Below, piece by piece: positions 1 through 7,615 of a stretch of 64,000 bases of DNA (positions within the stretch are counted from its first letter, which is position 1; every line of letters begins with the position of its first letter). Source of the stretch: Acidobacteriota bacterium. Its GTDB lineage: Bacteria; Acidobacteriota; Terriglobia; Bryobacterales; Bryobacteraceae. A program made the position numbers and the translations under genes. The stretch is taken from contig QHXW01000089.1 of NCBI GenBank assembly GCA_003223115.1, positions 40,652 through 104,651 of the forward strand, in the 5' to 3' direction. The notes under the pieces were generated by a model. It was not told the origin of the DNA. It was given only the letters and a program-made list of their open reading frames with translations, and did no database searches.

Positions 1-1
1 C

Positions 2-292
2 AACCAGGTGATCGTCAAGGACCCGTCGCTTCTGCATGAAAAGGCCCGGTCATATGCGGACCTGCCCGGCGGCCACAGCGAAGGTTACGACGACACGTTC
101 AAACAGGTCTTCCGGCGCTTCTACAGGACGGTCGCAGACCGCTCCGCAGCGGTGGAATATGCGCAGTTCGTGGACGGGTTGCGGCAGCTCCAGATCCTGG
201 ACAAAGTGCTGGAGAGTTCGAGCAAGCACGCTTGGGCCGATGTGCCGGCGCCGAAGCTGGAACCGAAATCGGAGCAGAAAGCGGCCCGGTAA
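2..292 (+). CDS. Gfo/Idh/MocA-family oxidoreductase, C-terminal part
   Basis: Only the last ~96 codons are present; the reading frame is open to the window edge, so the start is upstream and the internal GTG at position 8 is probably not the real start. The segment LPGGHSEGYDDTFKQVF matches the substrate-side C-terminal region of NAD(P)-dependent sugar oxidoreductases of the Gfo/Idh/MocA family, where this loop precedes a final helical segment. The tail is charged and not conserved. The gene converges on the haem-c dehydrogenase gene, with 91 bases between them. Substrate unknown. Assignment rests on this one motif and the general family pattern. Confidence 0.6.
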   Translation, partial: NQVIVKDPSLLHEKARSYADLPGGHSEGYDDTFKQVFRRFYRTVADRSAAVEYAQFVDGLRQLQILDKVLESSSKHAWADVPAPKLEPKSEQKAAR

Positions 293-383
293 GTATAAGT
301 AGCACTGTGGAATAGGCCTTCCTGCCTGTAGTGGTGTATGCTTCCGCCTGCGGGCCTGCATTCCTGCGAGCGGACTGCCTCAC

Positions 384-3300
384 CTATAATCCGGCTCGCA
401 GGTAAGCGATCACATCCGCCAGATCCTGGCGGCTCATTGATTTTTCCAGCCCTTCCGGCATCAGTGAGACGCTCGAAGCGCGGATATCTCTGATATTTTT
501 GCGCAGGATGGTTTCATCGCCGGCCTCGGTGCCTCCCCGCAAAGTGATAGCACCCGGCGTTTCATTAGCGATCACGCCATCGTGGATTTCCCCATCCGTG
601 GCGGTAACAATGTAGTGTACATATCGCGGCTCGATGGCGTAGCTCGGATTCAGAATCGACGTCAGCAGTTCTTCCTTGCTCTTGTTATTCACACCGGAAA
701 GATCGGGGCCCACGCGCCCGCCCTGCAGCCGCGGCATGTGACAGCGCGCGCAATTGGTATCGAACACTTTCTTCCCGCGAGCTTCGTCGCCACTCAATTG
801 CAGCGTGTCGCGGTAGCTCTCAACTAATTTCGCCCTGTCGGAGGACTGGTCCTGAAACAATTTCCGGGCGCGCTGCGCGATCGCACGATCGGAATCGTCC
901 ATCAGTCTCGAGCGGGCCGGTATATCGACGGCGGCGGCTTCGATCTGGCCGTCTTCAACGGCTTTGAGCAATACAGGCAGGCGCTGATGCTGGTTCAACA
1001 ACGCCGCGATCACATCTTTGCGGCCCTCCGGCCTGTACGTTTTCCAATCCGCCAGCAAAACCTGTGCAACCGCTGGATCATTGAACGCCGAAAGGCACTC
1101 GATGGCTGCCGTCTGTATGTCAACCGGAGGATTCGATCCGAGAATCTTGCTGAGAACCGGCTGTACGCCGGCAAACTGTCCGCTGCGCAGCGCTCGAATC
1201 GCCGCCGCCCGCCGCGCGACCGGCAAATCCGTAGCTGCGCCATCGTGCATGGCGCGCTCGACCAAGGCAAAGAGTTTGAGATGTTGCGCGATACCCCACG
1301 CTGCTCTCTGAACAGTTTCCGATGGATTGTTGAGAAACTGCGCCAGTTTGGGCTCAGCACCATCCACGAACAGGTCATGCACGCCGGCCAACCTCAGGCC
1401 TTTGCCGAGCCCGAACAAGGCGGCGGCCCCTTCATTGGGCTGCTGTGGAATAAGCAATTGTTCTACAGCCAGAAATCTCCGGATCTCAGCGGGATCATGC
1501 TTGGCGCCGATCAGCGAAGCCAGCTCGTTCAAGAAGACCGGATTCAGCGTGAATCTATTGCGCGACAGAAACAGATGAAAGAAGTCGGAGGCATTGTCAT
1601 TCAGCGAGCTGAGCATCGCCACACGGAACCAGGAGTCACCCCCGCGTACACGTGCGAGGTCCGTGAGCGCCACCAGAGCGCGCGGATCCTTCAACTGTCC
1701 CAGCGTAAAACAGAGCTGGAACAGAACGCGTGGTTCAGGATCGCTTCCGAGCGCCAGCACGGTGTCGACTACGGGCTTCGAGATTGGAAACTTTTCTGCA
1801 AGGTGCAAAGCATGCTCGCGCACCGAAGCATTCGGATCTTTGAGCGCCGCAATCACTAGAGGCGGCTCAAGCGCCGACAATCCTTCGAGAGTCCAGAGCG
1901 CATGCACCCGGGCTTGCGGAAAATCGCTCTTTTGCGCAAGTTCTTTCAGCAGCAGAATGGCGGCCCTGTCCTGCCTCTCGATCAATAAGCGCTGCGCCGT
2001 CTGGCGGTGCCACCCGTTGGTGAGCGTTAACTGCTGGACCAACTCAGGCGTGCTCGCGCTCGCCAGGTTTACTTTGAGACTGCGCATGCGGAGCGGGTGG
2101 TTGGGAACGATGCGGTAGATGCGCCCCTTGTCCGCACCGCTCCAGAAATTCATGAATCTCTTGATCTCCTCGGGAATTGATTCCGGTGTCTCAATGAACT
2201 CGCGATAAATGTCCGTCATGTAAAGATTGCCGTCGGGCGCATTGGCGAAGTTGCAGGGACGGAACCACATGTCGGTGGATGCCAGGAACTCGACCTTATC
2301 CCGCGCGCGATGCGCCGTGAAGCTGACGCCGTCCGGTATGAGAACATCGCGGTGCACCATATTGGCGCTGACGTCGCCGGTGAAGTCGTTTCCCCAATAC
2401 TCTTTCGGAAAAACATCGCCGCTGTAAATGGTGCCCCCGCTAGCCGCCGTGAACCAGCCGCCGACCTGTTCCGTAATGTTGAGCTGATTTTCGTTGTACC
2501 GCTGCTGCCGTAAGCGAGTGCGCTGCACTCTCCAATGCTGCGGGTGAGTCAATGGGTAAATGGGCCCCGAAGGCCGGCCGTGATCGGAGATGTCCTGGGC
2601 CACCTGCCTGACCTCTAGCAGCGGCGCGCGGATCAGGTACTGCATCGGAATCACGGTATTCCGGATGTGAGTCGTGTTCTGGGTGATGAACCGGTTGCCC
2701 CAATCGTCAAAGGTCTGCCCGAATTGCGCCGGACCGGAGACGGGCTCGGCTGCGCCGGTGAGCGGATTGAAGCGGAAATCGGCGCCGCGCACCAGTACCG
2801 GAGGATGGTTGCGATGTCCGGGCGCAGTGATGCGGCCATCGGAGCCGTCGTTCGAGCAATAGATCCAGTTATCGATTCCCAGGCGGGGATTGGTGATGCG
2901 AGCTTCAGGATTCACCTTGGGAAACCCTGTGTAGAGAACCTCGCGAACGTCCGCCTTGCCATCGCCGTCGGTATCTTTGAGAAACAAAATATCTGGCGCG
3001 CTGGTGACGACGAGTCCGCCTTTCCAAGGCTGCAAGCCGCTTACTTCAAGGACGTGTTCGGCAAATACCGTGCGACGGTCAGCCTTGCCGTCTCCATCAG
3101 TATCCTCGAGCATGATGATGCGCGACCGGGCGGGCTGGCCGTCGGGCGGGTCCTCAGGGTAATCCAACATCTCAGCGACAAAGGCTCGTCCGTTTTCGTC
3201 GAAAACGATTTCAACCGGATCGTAGACCAGAGGTTCGCTGGCAAAGAGCTCAACGTGAAAGTTAGAGTCGATCCGCATGCTCTCGAGAGATTGATCCGCT

Positions 3301-3416
3301 GATAGCGAGGGAGCGTCCGGATGCTCGCGCCGCGTGCACGAAAAAATGATAAGAGCCATGAAAACGACCGCTAAAATCGTGGAACAAACGAGCCCAATGC
3401 GGGTAACCAGGGACAT
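384..3416 (-). CDS. PVC-type haem-binding membrane dehydrogenase with HEAT repeats and cytochrome c domain
   Basis: A 1010-residue exported protein. Residues 10-27 form a hydrophobic signal ending in IIFSC, a plausible though imperfect lipobox. Residues ~45-440 look like a PVC-type beta-propeller dehydrogenase (DTDGDGKAD occurs twice as calcium-like loops). Residues ~450-800 are helical and HEAT-like. The C-terminal ~130 residues are a class I cytochrome c domain with a CARCH haem motif followed by GPDLSGV, and a distal Met in LMPEGL. Family members are thought to oxidise sugars or alcohols in the periplasm and pass electrons to haem c; the substrate here is unknown. The ATG at 3416 places the signal correctly. 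The start faces the repeat and the IS1 element, so its promoter lies close to those insertions. Confidence 0.88.
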   Translation of the reverse strand: MSLVTRIGLVCSTILAVVFMALIIFSCTRREHPDAPSLSADQSLESMRIDSNFHVELFASEPLVYDPVEIVFDENGRAFVAEMLDYPEDPPDGQPARSRIIMLEDTDGDGKADRRTVFAEHVLEVSGLQPWKGGLVVTSAPDILFLKDTDGDGKADVREVLYTGFPKVNPEARITNPRLGIDNWIYCSNDGSDGRITAPGHRNHPPVLVRGADFRFNPLTGAAEPVSGPAQFGQTFDDWGNRFITQNTTHIRNTVIPMQYLIRAPLLEVRQVAQDISDHGRPSGPIYPLTHPQHWRVQRTRLRQQRYNENQLNITEQVGGWFTAASGGTIYSGDVFPKEYWGNDFTGDVSANMVHRDVLIPDGVSFTAHRARDKVEFLASTDMWFRPCNFANAPDGNLYMTDIYREFIETPESIPEEIKRFMNFWSGADKGRIYRIVPNHPLRMRSLKVNLASASTPELVQQLTLTNGWHRQTAQRLLIERQDRAAILLLKELAQKSDFPQARVHALWTLEGLSALEPPLVIAALKDPNASVREHALHLAEKFPISKPVVDTVLALGSDPEPRVLFQLCFTLGQLKDPRALVALTDLARVRGGDSWFRVAMLSSLNDNASDFFHLFLSRNRFTLNPVFLNELASLIGAKHDPAEIRRFLAVEQLLIPQQPNEGAAALFGLGKGLRLAGVHDLFVDGAEPKLAQFLNNPSETVQRAAWGIAQHLKLFALVERAMHDGAATDLPVARRAAAIRALRSGQFAGVQPVLSKILGSNPPVDIQTAAIECLSAFNDPAVAQVLLADWKTYRPEGRKDVIAALLNQHQRLPVLLKAVEDGQIEAAAVDIPARSRLMDDSDRAIAQRARKLFQDQSSDRAKLVESYRDTLQLSGDEARGKKVFDTNCARCHMPRLQGGRVGPDLSGVNNKSKEELLTSILNPSYAIEPRYVHYIVTATDGEIHDGVIANETPGAITLRGGTEAGDETILRKNIRDIRASSVSLMPEGLEKSMSRQDLADVIAYLRAGL

Positions 3417-3446
3417 TTTGCGAGAGCGATTATCGCACGCAGGAGT

Positions 3447-3495
3447 CAGCGTTGTCTAAGCTGGCTGTCAAGCTTGTCAAGCTGGGTGTCAAAAA
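3447..3495 (+). repeat. Left part of ~95-bp dispersed repeat, copy 1 (interrupted by IS1 element)
   Basis: This stretch matches the start of the repeat at 14148-14243 (cagcgttgtctaagctgg ... gtgtcaaaaa) except for ~21 extra bases that look like an internal duplication of a gctggctgtcaag-type unit. It is cut after GTCAAAAA by the IS1-family element and resumes at 5947. Comparison with the uninterrupted copy shows exactly where the insertion happened. Confidence 0.85.
3488..3495 (+). repeat. Target-site duplication, left copy (GTCAAAAA)
   Basis: GTCAAAAA lies directly before the left inverted repeat at 3496 and is repeated directly after the right inverted repeat at 5947-5954. The uninterrupted repeat copy has it once (14168-14175). 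An 8-bp duplication fits the IS1 family, which usually makes 8-10 bp duplications. Confidence 0.92.
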
Positions 3496-3512
3496 GGTAG
3501 TGTCCTAATTTG
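3496..3512 (+). repeat. Left terminal inverted repeat of the IS1-family element
   Basis: GGTAGTGTCCTAATTTG is the perfect inverse of 5930-5946; beyond 17 bases the two ends diverge. The GGTAGTGTCCTA start resembles ends of other IS1-family elements (from memory). Confidence 0.92.
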
Positions 3513-3555
3513 TCAACGTTGCCGATTAACGGCCTCGGTGGCATCCCTGATTATG

Positions 3556-4635
3556 CTAGTCGGCCTCATTATGATGTGCCGTGTCACGGCTGTACTGTGG
3601 CTCTGGCCTAAGATTCCCATCTCTGTCTTTTTCCATTCCGGCAACCCATGGCTGCCAGTAAACGGTGAACGCAAACTTGATGTGCCTAGTCTTATTGAAG
3701 GCGTCCCGATAGTTTACGATTCCCCACATTGCGAAAGATCGTGGTGGCCCTCCGCGTTTGACGGTATCTACCTCGTTGTCTGGTATTCTTTCAGCCACGG
3801 CGCGATGCACAAGTTTTGTTGCTCCTGGAGCGATCAGACTGACGCTTCCTCCGGCGCTGTCGTCTGGCAACGGGTAGGCAAAGTCTTCAGGGAATGGCAC
3901 CGGAACGATCTGCGCAGTGGCCTTGAAGACGACATCGTAAGCGGGAGTGTTCCCGTGGTTCCTGATAACCGCAGTGGCCTCAAATACGTGGTTAACGTCC
4001 TGATAAATAGCGGAATCAAAGAAGACAGACAAATAGGCCCTGCTTTGCAGCTCCGTGGCGAACTTCTGCGTGGTGGCGATGTCCTTACTGATGGTCACGC
4101 TCTCCCGAACCGACTCCGCGCTGGTCGCCATAGCAGCAGCGACCCTCTCCATGACCCCGGCAGCCCGCGTGGCCTCAGCTATAGAAGCCTGAACAGCCAG
4201 CGCCTGATGAGTAGCGGAGTCCCGTGCTTCGGTTGCTTGTCGCTCCATGAGATCGGCTTGTCTTTCGATGGCGCGGAGCGTCCGAATTGCGGCGTATACG
4301 CCAGCCCCGCCAATGAGCACGAGGACCGCAGTAAAAAACCAACCGAGTTTGTCCATCCAATCTTTCTGGACATCGGAGCGGACATCGAGCGGTTTGACCG
4401 TCGATATGGATACTGGATTGTCGCTCTGTTTTTGCTCAGTTCGGCTCCGTTGGGTGTCTGGGGTGGTGACAGGATTGGGCGCAAAGGGCGGCGAGATCTG
4501 TTTGGCTGGTTGCTTTTGTCCACGGCTGCCACCTTTTGGATTTCCGCTCTTGTTAGTGGACTGATCGGACGTTTGCCCTGGGACTGGTGGAACGGCAACG
4601 AACAGGAGAAGACATATCACTCCTCGGAATGGCAA
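3556..4635 (-). CDS. Passenger membrane protein of unknown function
   Basis: A 359-residue protein that I do not recognise. An N-terminal hydrophobic segment (residues 4-19, ending near PGQ) resembles a signal peptide. A Ser/Thr/Lys/Pro-rich linker follows, then one strong transmembrane segment around residues 95-115, then a predicted coiled coil rich in Ala/Glu (about 117-190). The C-terminal 160 residues look like a compact beta-rich domain (AVIRNHGNTPAYDVVFKA) such as appears in exported or surface proteins with an Ig-like fold. It lies inside the IS1 element, divergent from the transposase with 60 bases between starts, so it is probably carried cargo. The frame is intact although the transposase is broken. 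Function, and any benefit to the element, are unknown. Confidence 0.75.
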   Translation of the reverse strand: MPFRGVICLLLFVAVPPVPGQTSDQSTNKSGNPKGGSRGQKQPAKQISPPFAPNPVTTPDTQRSRTEQKQSDNPVSISTVKPLDVRSDVQKDWMDKLGWFFTAVLVLIGGAGVYAAIRTLRAIERQADLMERQATEARDSATHQALAVQASIAEATRAAGVMERVAAAMATSAESVRESVTISKDIATTQKFATELQSRAYLSVFFDSAIYQDVNHVFEATAVIRNHGNTPAYDVVFKATAQIVPVPFPEDFAYPLPDDSAGGSVSLIAPGATKLVHRAVAERIPDNEVDTVKRGGPPRSFAMWGIVNYRDAFNKTRHIKFAFTVYWQPWVAGMEKDRDGNLRPEPQYSRDTAHHNEAD

Positions 4636-4695
4636 GGATTAAATGTATCACAAAAACTATTGCCATCCCGCAGGTTTTCGTATTACAATAACTAC

Positions 4696-5443
4696 ATGGC
4701 GAACATACTCAGCGCAGACAAGCAAATCGCGATTATTGCTTCGCTGTGCGAAGGTTCCAGCATTCGTTCAATCGAGCGCATAACCGGCGTTCACCGTGAC
4801 ACGATCATGCGGCTCGGCGTCCGCGTTGGCCATGGTTGCGCAGCCCTCATGGACGAGAAAATGCGCAATCTATCCTGTAACCGTCTGGAGATGGACGAAA
4901 TTTGGGGCTTTATTGGCAAGAAGGAAAAGCGGGTGCGACCTTTCGACGATCCAAGTATGGGCGATGTTTGGACGTTCTGCGCAATTGACGCCGATACGAA
5001 ACTGGTTCCTGCGTTCAAAGTGGGCAAGCGCGACAATGCCACGGCGACCGCCTTTGTAGGGGATATCTCTGGACGGATGAAGAATCGGGTGCAGATTTCC
5101 ACGGATGGCCTCAGGGCATACGTAGACGCTATAGAGAAAGCTTTCGGCGCGAACGTAGATTACGCCCAGATCATCAAAACGTATGGCCATGAGGAAGTGA
5201 GCAACAATCGCCGATACAGTGCACCAGAGTTTGTTTCGTCTGAAAAGAAAATCATCGCCGGTACGCCGGATTATGACCTTTAGCAAGAAACTGGAGAACT
5301 TTGAAGCTGCGGTCGGTCTTCACTTCGCTTATTACAACTTTGTTCGTCGTCATAACACGTTGCGTTGTACTCCAGCGATGGCAGCTGGCGTCGAGTCTTC
5401 ATTCTGGAGCGTTGGAGATCTCGTACAGGCAGCAGCCGCATGA
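4696..5443 (+). pseudogene. IS1-family DDE transposase, internally deleted and frameshifted
   Basis: Translation from the ATG at 4696 gives an N-terminal helix-turn-helix (residues ~8-40), then MDEIWGFIGKK with the first catalytic Asp and STDGLRAY with the second. The frame ends at a stop just after GTPDYDL (5283). The C-terminal part, FSKKLENFEAAVGLHFAYYNF, continues in the +1 frame to 5443. In intact relatives about 25-30 residues separate these parts and carry the ERxNLxxR motif with the catalytic Glu. No frame here encodes it. This is therefore a deletion with frame loss, not the programmed frameshift known from IS1 itself. The remaining stop overlaps the next gene start (ATGA). Confidence 0.9.
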
Positions 5444-5748
5444 CCAACATTGAGGAACTGCGGGACGTGATCCAAAAGCTCCATAGCGTCGAATCCAAGC
5501 ACATTGAGAGTGTTCCGATAAAGGAAACGCACCAGGGGAAGACCGTCTGGACTGGCGTTGTTGAGGTTTTTGAAATAATCGGCCACCCTAAGGCGACAAA
5601 GCTATATGCATGGGTGCACGATACAGACGACCCCAAGCATCCGCGTCGCCATGTTACCGTTTTGCATTTGCATCCGATCCAATCGGCTCGTGATGCTGTA
5701 CGCGCCGCAATCGTGCAGGAGTTTAGAAGCCTTGAGCCAACAGATTAA
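5440..5748 (+). CDS. IS1-element accessory protein, hypothetical
   Basis: A 102-residue soluble protein whose ATG overlaps the transposase stop by four bases (ATGA), suggesting coupled translation. It starts with a helical segment (IEELRDVIQKLHSVESKHIESV) and continues with a beta-rich part containing TVWTGVVEVFEI and KLYAWVHD, ending with a helix. I do not recognise the family. Its position directly behind the transposase and inside the inverted repeats marks it as part of the element, perhaps affecting transposition or its control; that role is inferred from position only. Confidence 0.65.
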   Translation: MTNIEELRDVIQKLHSVESKHIESVPIKETHQGKTVWTGVVEVFEIIGHPKATKLYAWVHDTDDPKHPRRHVTVLHLHPIQSARDAVRAAIVQEFRSLEPTD

Positions 5749-5923
5749 AACCCGGAAGAAAATTGGGCGGCCCCGGCTCCCAAAAGGTGAGGCAAAGGGG
5801 AGAATTGTGCCAGTGCGCTTTTCATGGGAAGACTTGAAAGCGGTAGAGTTGGCGGCAAAGGCCAACAATCAGACGGTCTCAGCGTGGATCAGGGGTGCGG
5901 TCCATGCCAGTATCAGCGGATAA
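5732..5923 (+). CDS. Small ribbon-helix-helix-like protein of the IS1 element
   Basis: A 63-residue basic protein. A TTG at 5732 gives a start that overlaps the preceding gene by 17 bases; an upstream start is possible because the frame is open further back. After a Lys/Arg-rich arm (KTRKKIGRPRLPKGEAKG), the sequence VPVRFSWEDLKAVELAAKANNQTVSAWIR fits a ribbon-helix-helix fold: one beta strand and two helices, as in CopG/Arc-type repressors. It ends 7 bases before the right inverted repeat. A role as DNA-binding regulator or end-binding factor of the element is an inference. Confidence 0.6.
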   Translation: MSQQIKTRKKIGRPRLPKGEAKGRIVPVRFSWEDLKAVELAAKANNQTVSAWIRGAVHASISG

Positions 5924-5929
5924 CCTTTT

Positions 5930-5946
5930 CAAATTAGGACACTACC
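5930..5946 (-). repeat. Right terminal inverted repeat of the IS1-family element
   Basis: Perfect inverse complement of 3496-3512, followed directly by the second GTCAAAAA copy at 5947-5954. Confidence 0.92.
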
Positions 5947-6021
5947 GTCAAAAACGTTGAAGTTCGTGATAATTGCCGAAAGACGGGATGACCGCTCGGT
6001 CGCGTGGTGATACCACGAAAC
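5947..6021 (+). repeat. Right part of ~95-bp dispersed repeat, copy 1
   Basis: Starts with the duplicated GTCAAAAA and runs on as in the intact copy: cgttgaagtt, ataattgccgaaagacggga, tgaccg, cgtggtgatacc, cgaaac. Only a few substitutions and one indel separate it from 14168-14243. Similarity stops just after CGAAAC (6021). The region from 6022 to the first operon gene shows no clear promoter or hairpin. Confidence 0.85.
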
Positions 6022-6081
6022 TTCAGATTCTTCTCAATCGCCGCCAAAGATTCATGCTGCCGCCACGGTCACGGGCCGTCC

Positions 6082-6801
6082 ATGATAAACTGTCGGACGA
6101 TCGAGGCTGTTATCAGCAAAAAATGGTACAACGTGTTTGTCTCGCTCGACCCTCCGGGCGCGGGCGGCACCGCTGAAGACACGGCTCGAACGCCTCGTAC
6201 TGCAGCCCAAAGCGTGGCAGAGATCGCCTCGTCGGTCGCAGCAGAGCCAACATTCACCGCTCCGGTGAGCGCCGCGGCCGGGTTCGATGAGATCTATCGT
6301 GCCGCGGAAATTCAACCGCCGCCGCATGGCTATACGATTATGAAGATCGCTGACATGCTGCAGAGCGAGCGTATCCGTACGCTTCCCGCGGAAGTGAAGA
6401 AGAGTTCCATCTTATTGGCACTGGATGCTGCCGGTGTGAAGATCGAAGAGGTTGTCGAAGACGCTGTCAAGCGCGATCGCGCTCTGGACGGCTTCGAACG
6501 GGTGCAGCAGAAGGCTCTGGATGAGCTGGAAGCGCGTAAGGCGCAGGAAGACGCTCAGATCCAAGCCGAGCTCGACCGTCTGACCGAGGAGCATAAAGCT
6601 CGCATCCAGGCCAACAAGGACGAAGTGGCTAAGGAGAAAGAGCGTTTCTACGGATGGCGGCTGCAGAAGCAGCAAGAGGAACAAAAAATCTCCGATTCCG
6701 TATCTTATTTTGTCGTGGAGAATCCGATTACGACCGGCGGCGTTGCGGCTGCGTCGCGCGGAGCCCAAGCACCCACTAAGCCATCTGCCCCGAAACCCTA
6801 G
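6082..6801 (+). CDS. Coiled-coil protein, first gene of the PspA/ABC/AAA locus
   Basis: About 239 residues from the ATG at 6082; the frame is open back to 6004. A short beta-like start (KKWYNVFVSLDPP), then a Thr/Ala/Pro-rich linker (residues ~30-75), then a conserved-looking helical domain (~78-150, GYTIMKIADMLQSERIRTLP), then a charged coiled coil (~150-225) and a low-complexity tail. No membrane segment or signal. I do not recognise a named family. The start is doubtful: there is no ribosome site before 6082, but GAGG at 6103-6106 stands five bases before an in-frame ATC (6112) followed by SKKWYN. The PspA gene follows after 31 bases, so the two are probably co-expressed and the coiled coil may contact PspA. 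Confidence 0.72.
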   Translation: MINCRTIEAVISKKWYNVFVSLDPPGAGGTAEDTARTPRTAAQSVAEIASSVAAEPTFTAPVSAAAGFDEIYRAAEIQPPPHGYTIMKIADMLQSERIRTLPAEVKKSSILLALDAAGVKIEEVVEDAVKRDRALDGFERVQQKALDELEARKAQEDAQIQAELDRLTEEHKARIQANKDEVAKEKERFYGWRLQKQQEEQKISDSVSYFVVENPITTGGVAAASRGAQAPTKPSAPKP

Positions 6802-6832
6802 GGCTTAGCAGCCGCAAGGAGAGGAAGTCCTT

Positions 6833-7564
6833 ATGTTTAGACGGCTTTCACGCATGATGCGTTCTTTTTTCGGGTTCTTCATCTCCGTCGCGGAAAACCC
6901 GGAACTGATTCTTGAACAGAACATTCGCGACATGAATGACCAGGTTCCACGTATGAACGACAGCATTGCGATGGTCAAGGCCAATGCGACCCTGCTCGAA
7001 CGAGAAGAAGCGAAATACAAGACCGACATCAACAACCTCACTTCCAAGGTCAAGGCAGCCATCCAGGGCGGGCGAGACGATCTGGCCGGCAGTTTTGCAG
7101 TGCAACTCGAACAGGTCCGCGGTGCTCTGGCCCGCACCCAGGGCCAGTTGGAGACCGCCCACGCGGCATTCGACAAAGCCATGGCCGTGAAAAAAGCGTT
7201 CCTGATGGAGAAAGAACGTAAGACACGCGAGGCCCTCAATGCCATCGCCGACTACCGCCGCTCGCAATGGCAGAAGAAAGTCGCCGATGTGATGGAACAG
7301 TTTGAAGTCACCGGCATCAGTGCCACCCATGACGAGATGGTGCGCAAGATCGAGGAAAGCACGGCGCTGAACGAAGCTCGCATGGAGATGGCTCTAGGCA
7401 ACGTGGATCAGCAAAAGATCAAGATCGAGGAAGAAGCGGAGAAGATGCGCGCCAACGAACTGGTGAAGCAATTCAAGGTGGAAATGGGATTGATGCCATC
7501 TCAGGCGGCCCCTGAGGCGGCGCAGAAGACAATCGGAACACGCGAAGCTCAGAAGAGCACGTAA
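6833..7564 (+). CDS. pspA: PspA/IM30 (Vipp1-like) family protein
   Basis: A 243-residue, almost wholly helical protein. The N-terminal helix (FRRLSRMMRSFFGFFISVAE) is amphipathic, as in membrane-binding PspA/Vipp1, and is followed by NPELILEQNIRDMNDQVPRMN, the typical start of helix 1. Long coiled coils extend to residue ~215, with an Ala/Gln/Thr-rich tail. PspA and Vipp1/IM30 belong to the ESCRT-III superfamily; they form oligomers that bind, stabilise and remodel the inner membrane. A strong ribosome site (AGGAGAGGAAG) lies upstream. No PspB, PspC or PspF is nearby. Instead an ABC transporter and an AAA ATPase share the locus, so this is not the classical Psp system. Confidence 0.92.
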   Translation: MFRRLSRMMRSFFGFFISVAENPELILEQNIRDMNDQVPRMNDSIAMVKANATLLEREEAKYKTDINNLTSKVKAAIQGGRDDLAGSFAVQLEQVRGALARTQGQLETAHAAFDKAMAVKKAFLMEKERKTREALNAIADYRRSQWQKKVADVMEQFEVTGISATHDEMVRKIEESTALNEARMEMALGNVDQQKIKIEEEAEKMRANELVKQFKVEMGLMPSQAAPEAAQKTIGTREAQKST

Positions 7565-7615
7565 AAAGGGGAGAGGTCAGAAGCCAGTGATGGCAAACTG
7601 ACCACTGTTAGGATC

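Larger units (their letters stand above)
3496..5946 (+). mobile_element. IS1-family transposon with passenger genes (2451 bp)
   Basis: The ends are perfect 17-bp inverted repeats, GGTAGTGTCCTAATTTG at 3496-3512 and its complement at 5930-5946, bounded by the 8-bp duplication GTCAAAAA. Inside are, in order, a minus-strand membrane-protein gene, an IS1-type DDE transposase (plus strand, defective) and two small plus-strand genes that overlap the transposase end and each other. The usual IS1 is under 1 kb, but larger members with passenger genes are known in the family. The element cannot move by its own transposase, because the codons for the third catalytic residue are missing. Confidence 0.9.

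Noticed and set aside
3538..5283. One continuous 581-codon plus-strand frame through the IS element
   Set aside because: Only the part from 4696 is transposase-like. The first 380 codons are the shadow of the minus-strand membrane-protein gene.
4696..5443. Programmed ribosomal frameshift, as used by IS1, to fuse the two transposase parts
   Set aside because: The codons between the parts, including the ERxNLxxR motif, are absent in every frame; a shift alone cannot restore the protein.
6004..6081. Extra N-terminal codons of the first PspA-locus gene
   Set aside because: The segment overlaps the end of the dispersed repeat, has no ribosome site and gives a Cys/His/Arg-rich unlike-protein sequence.
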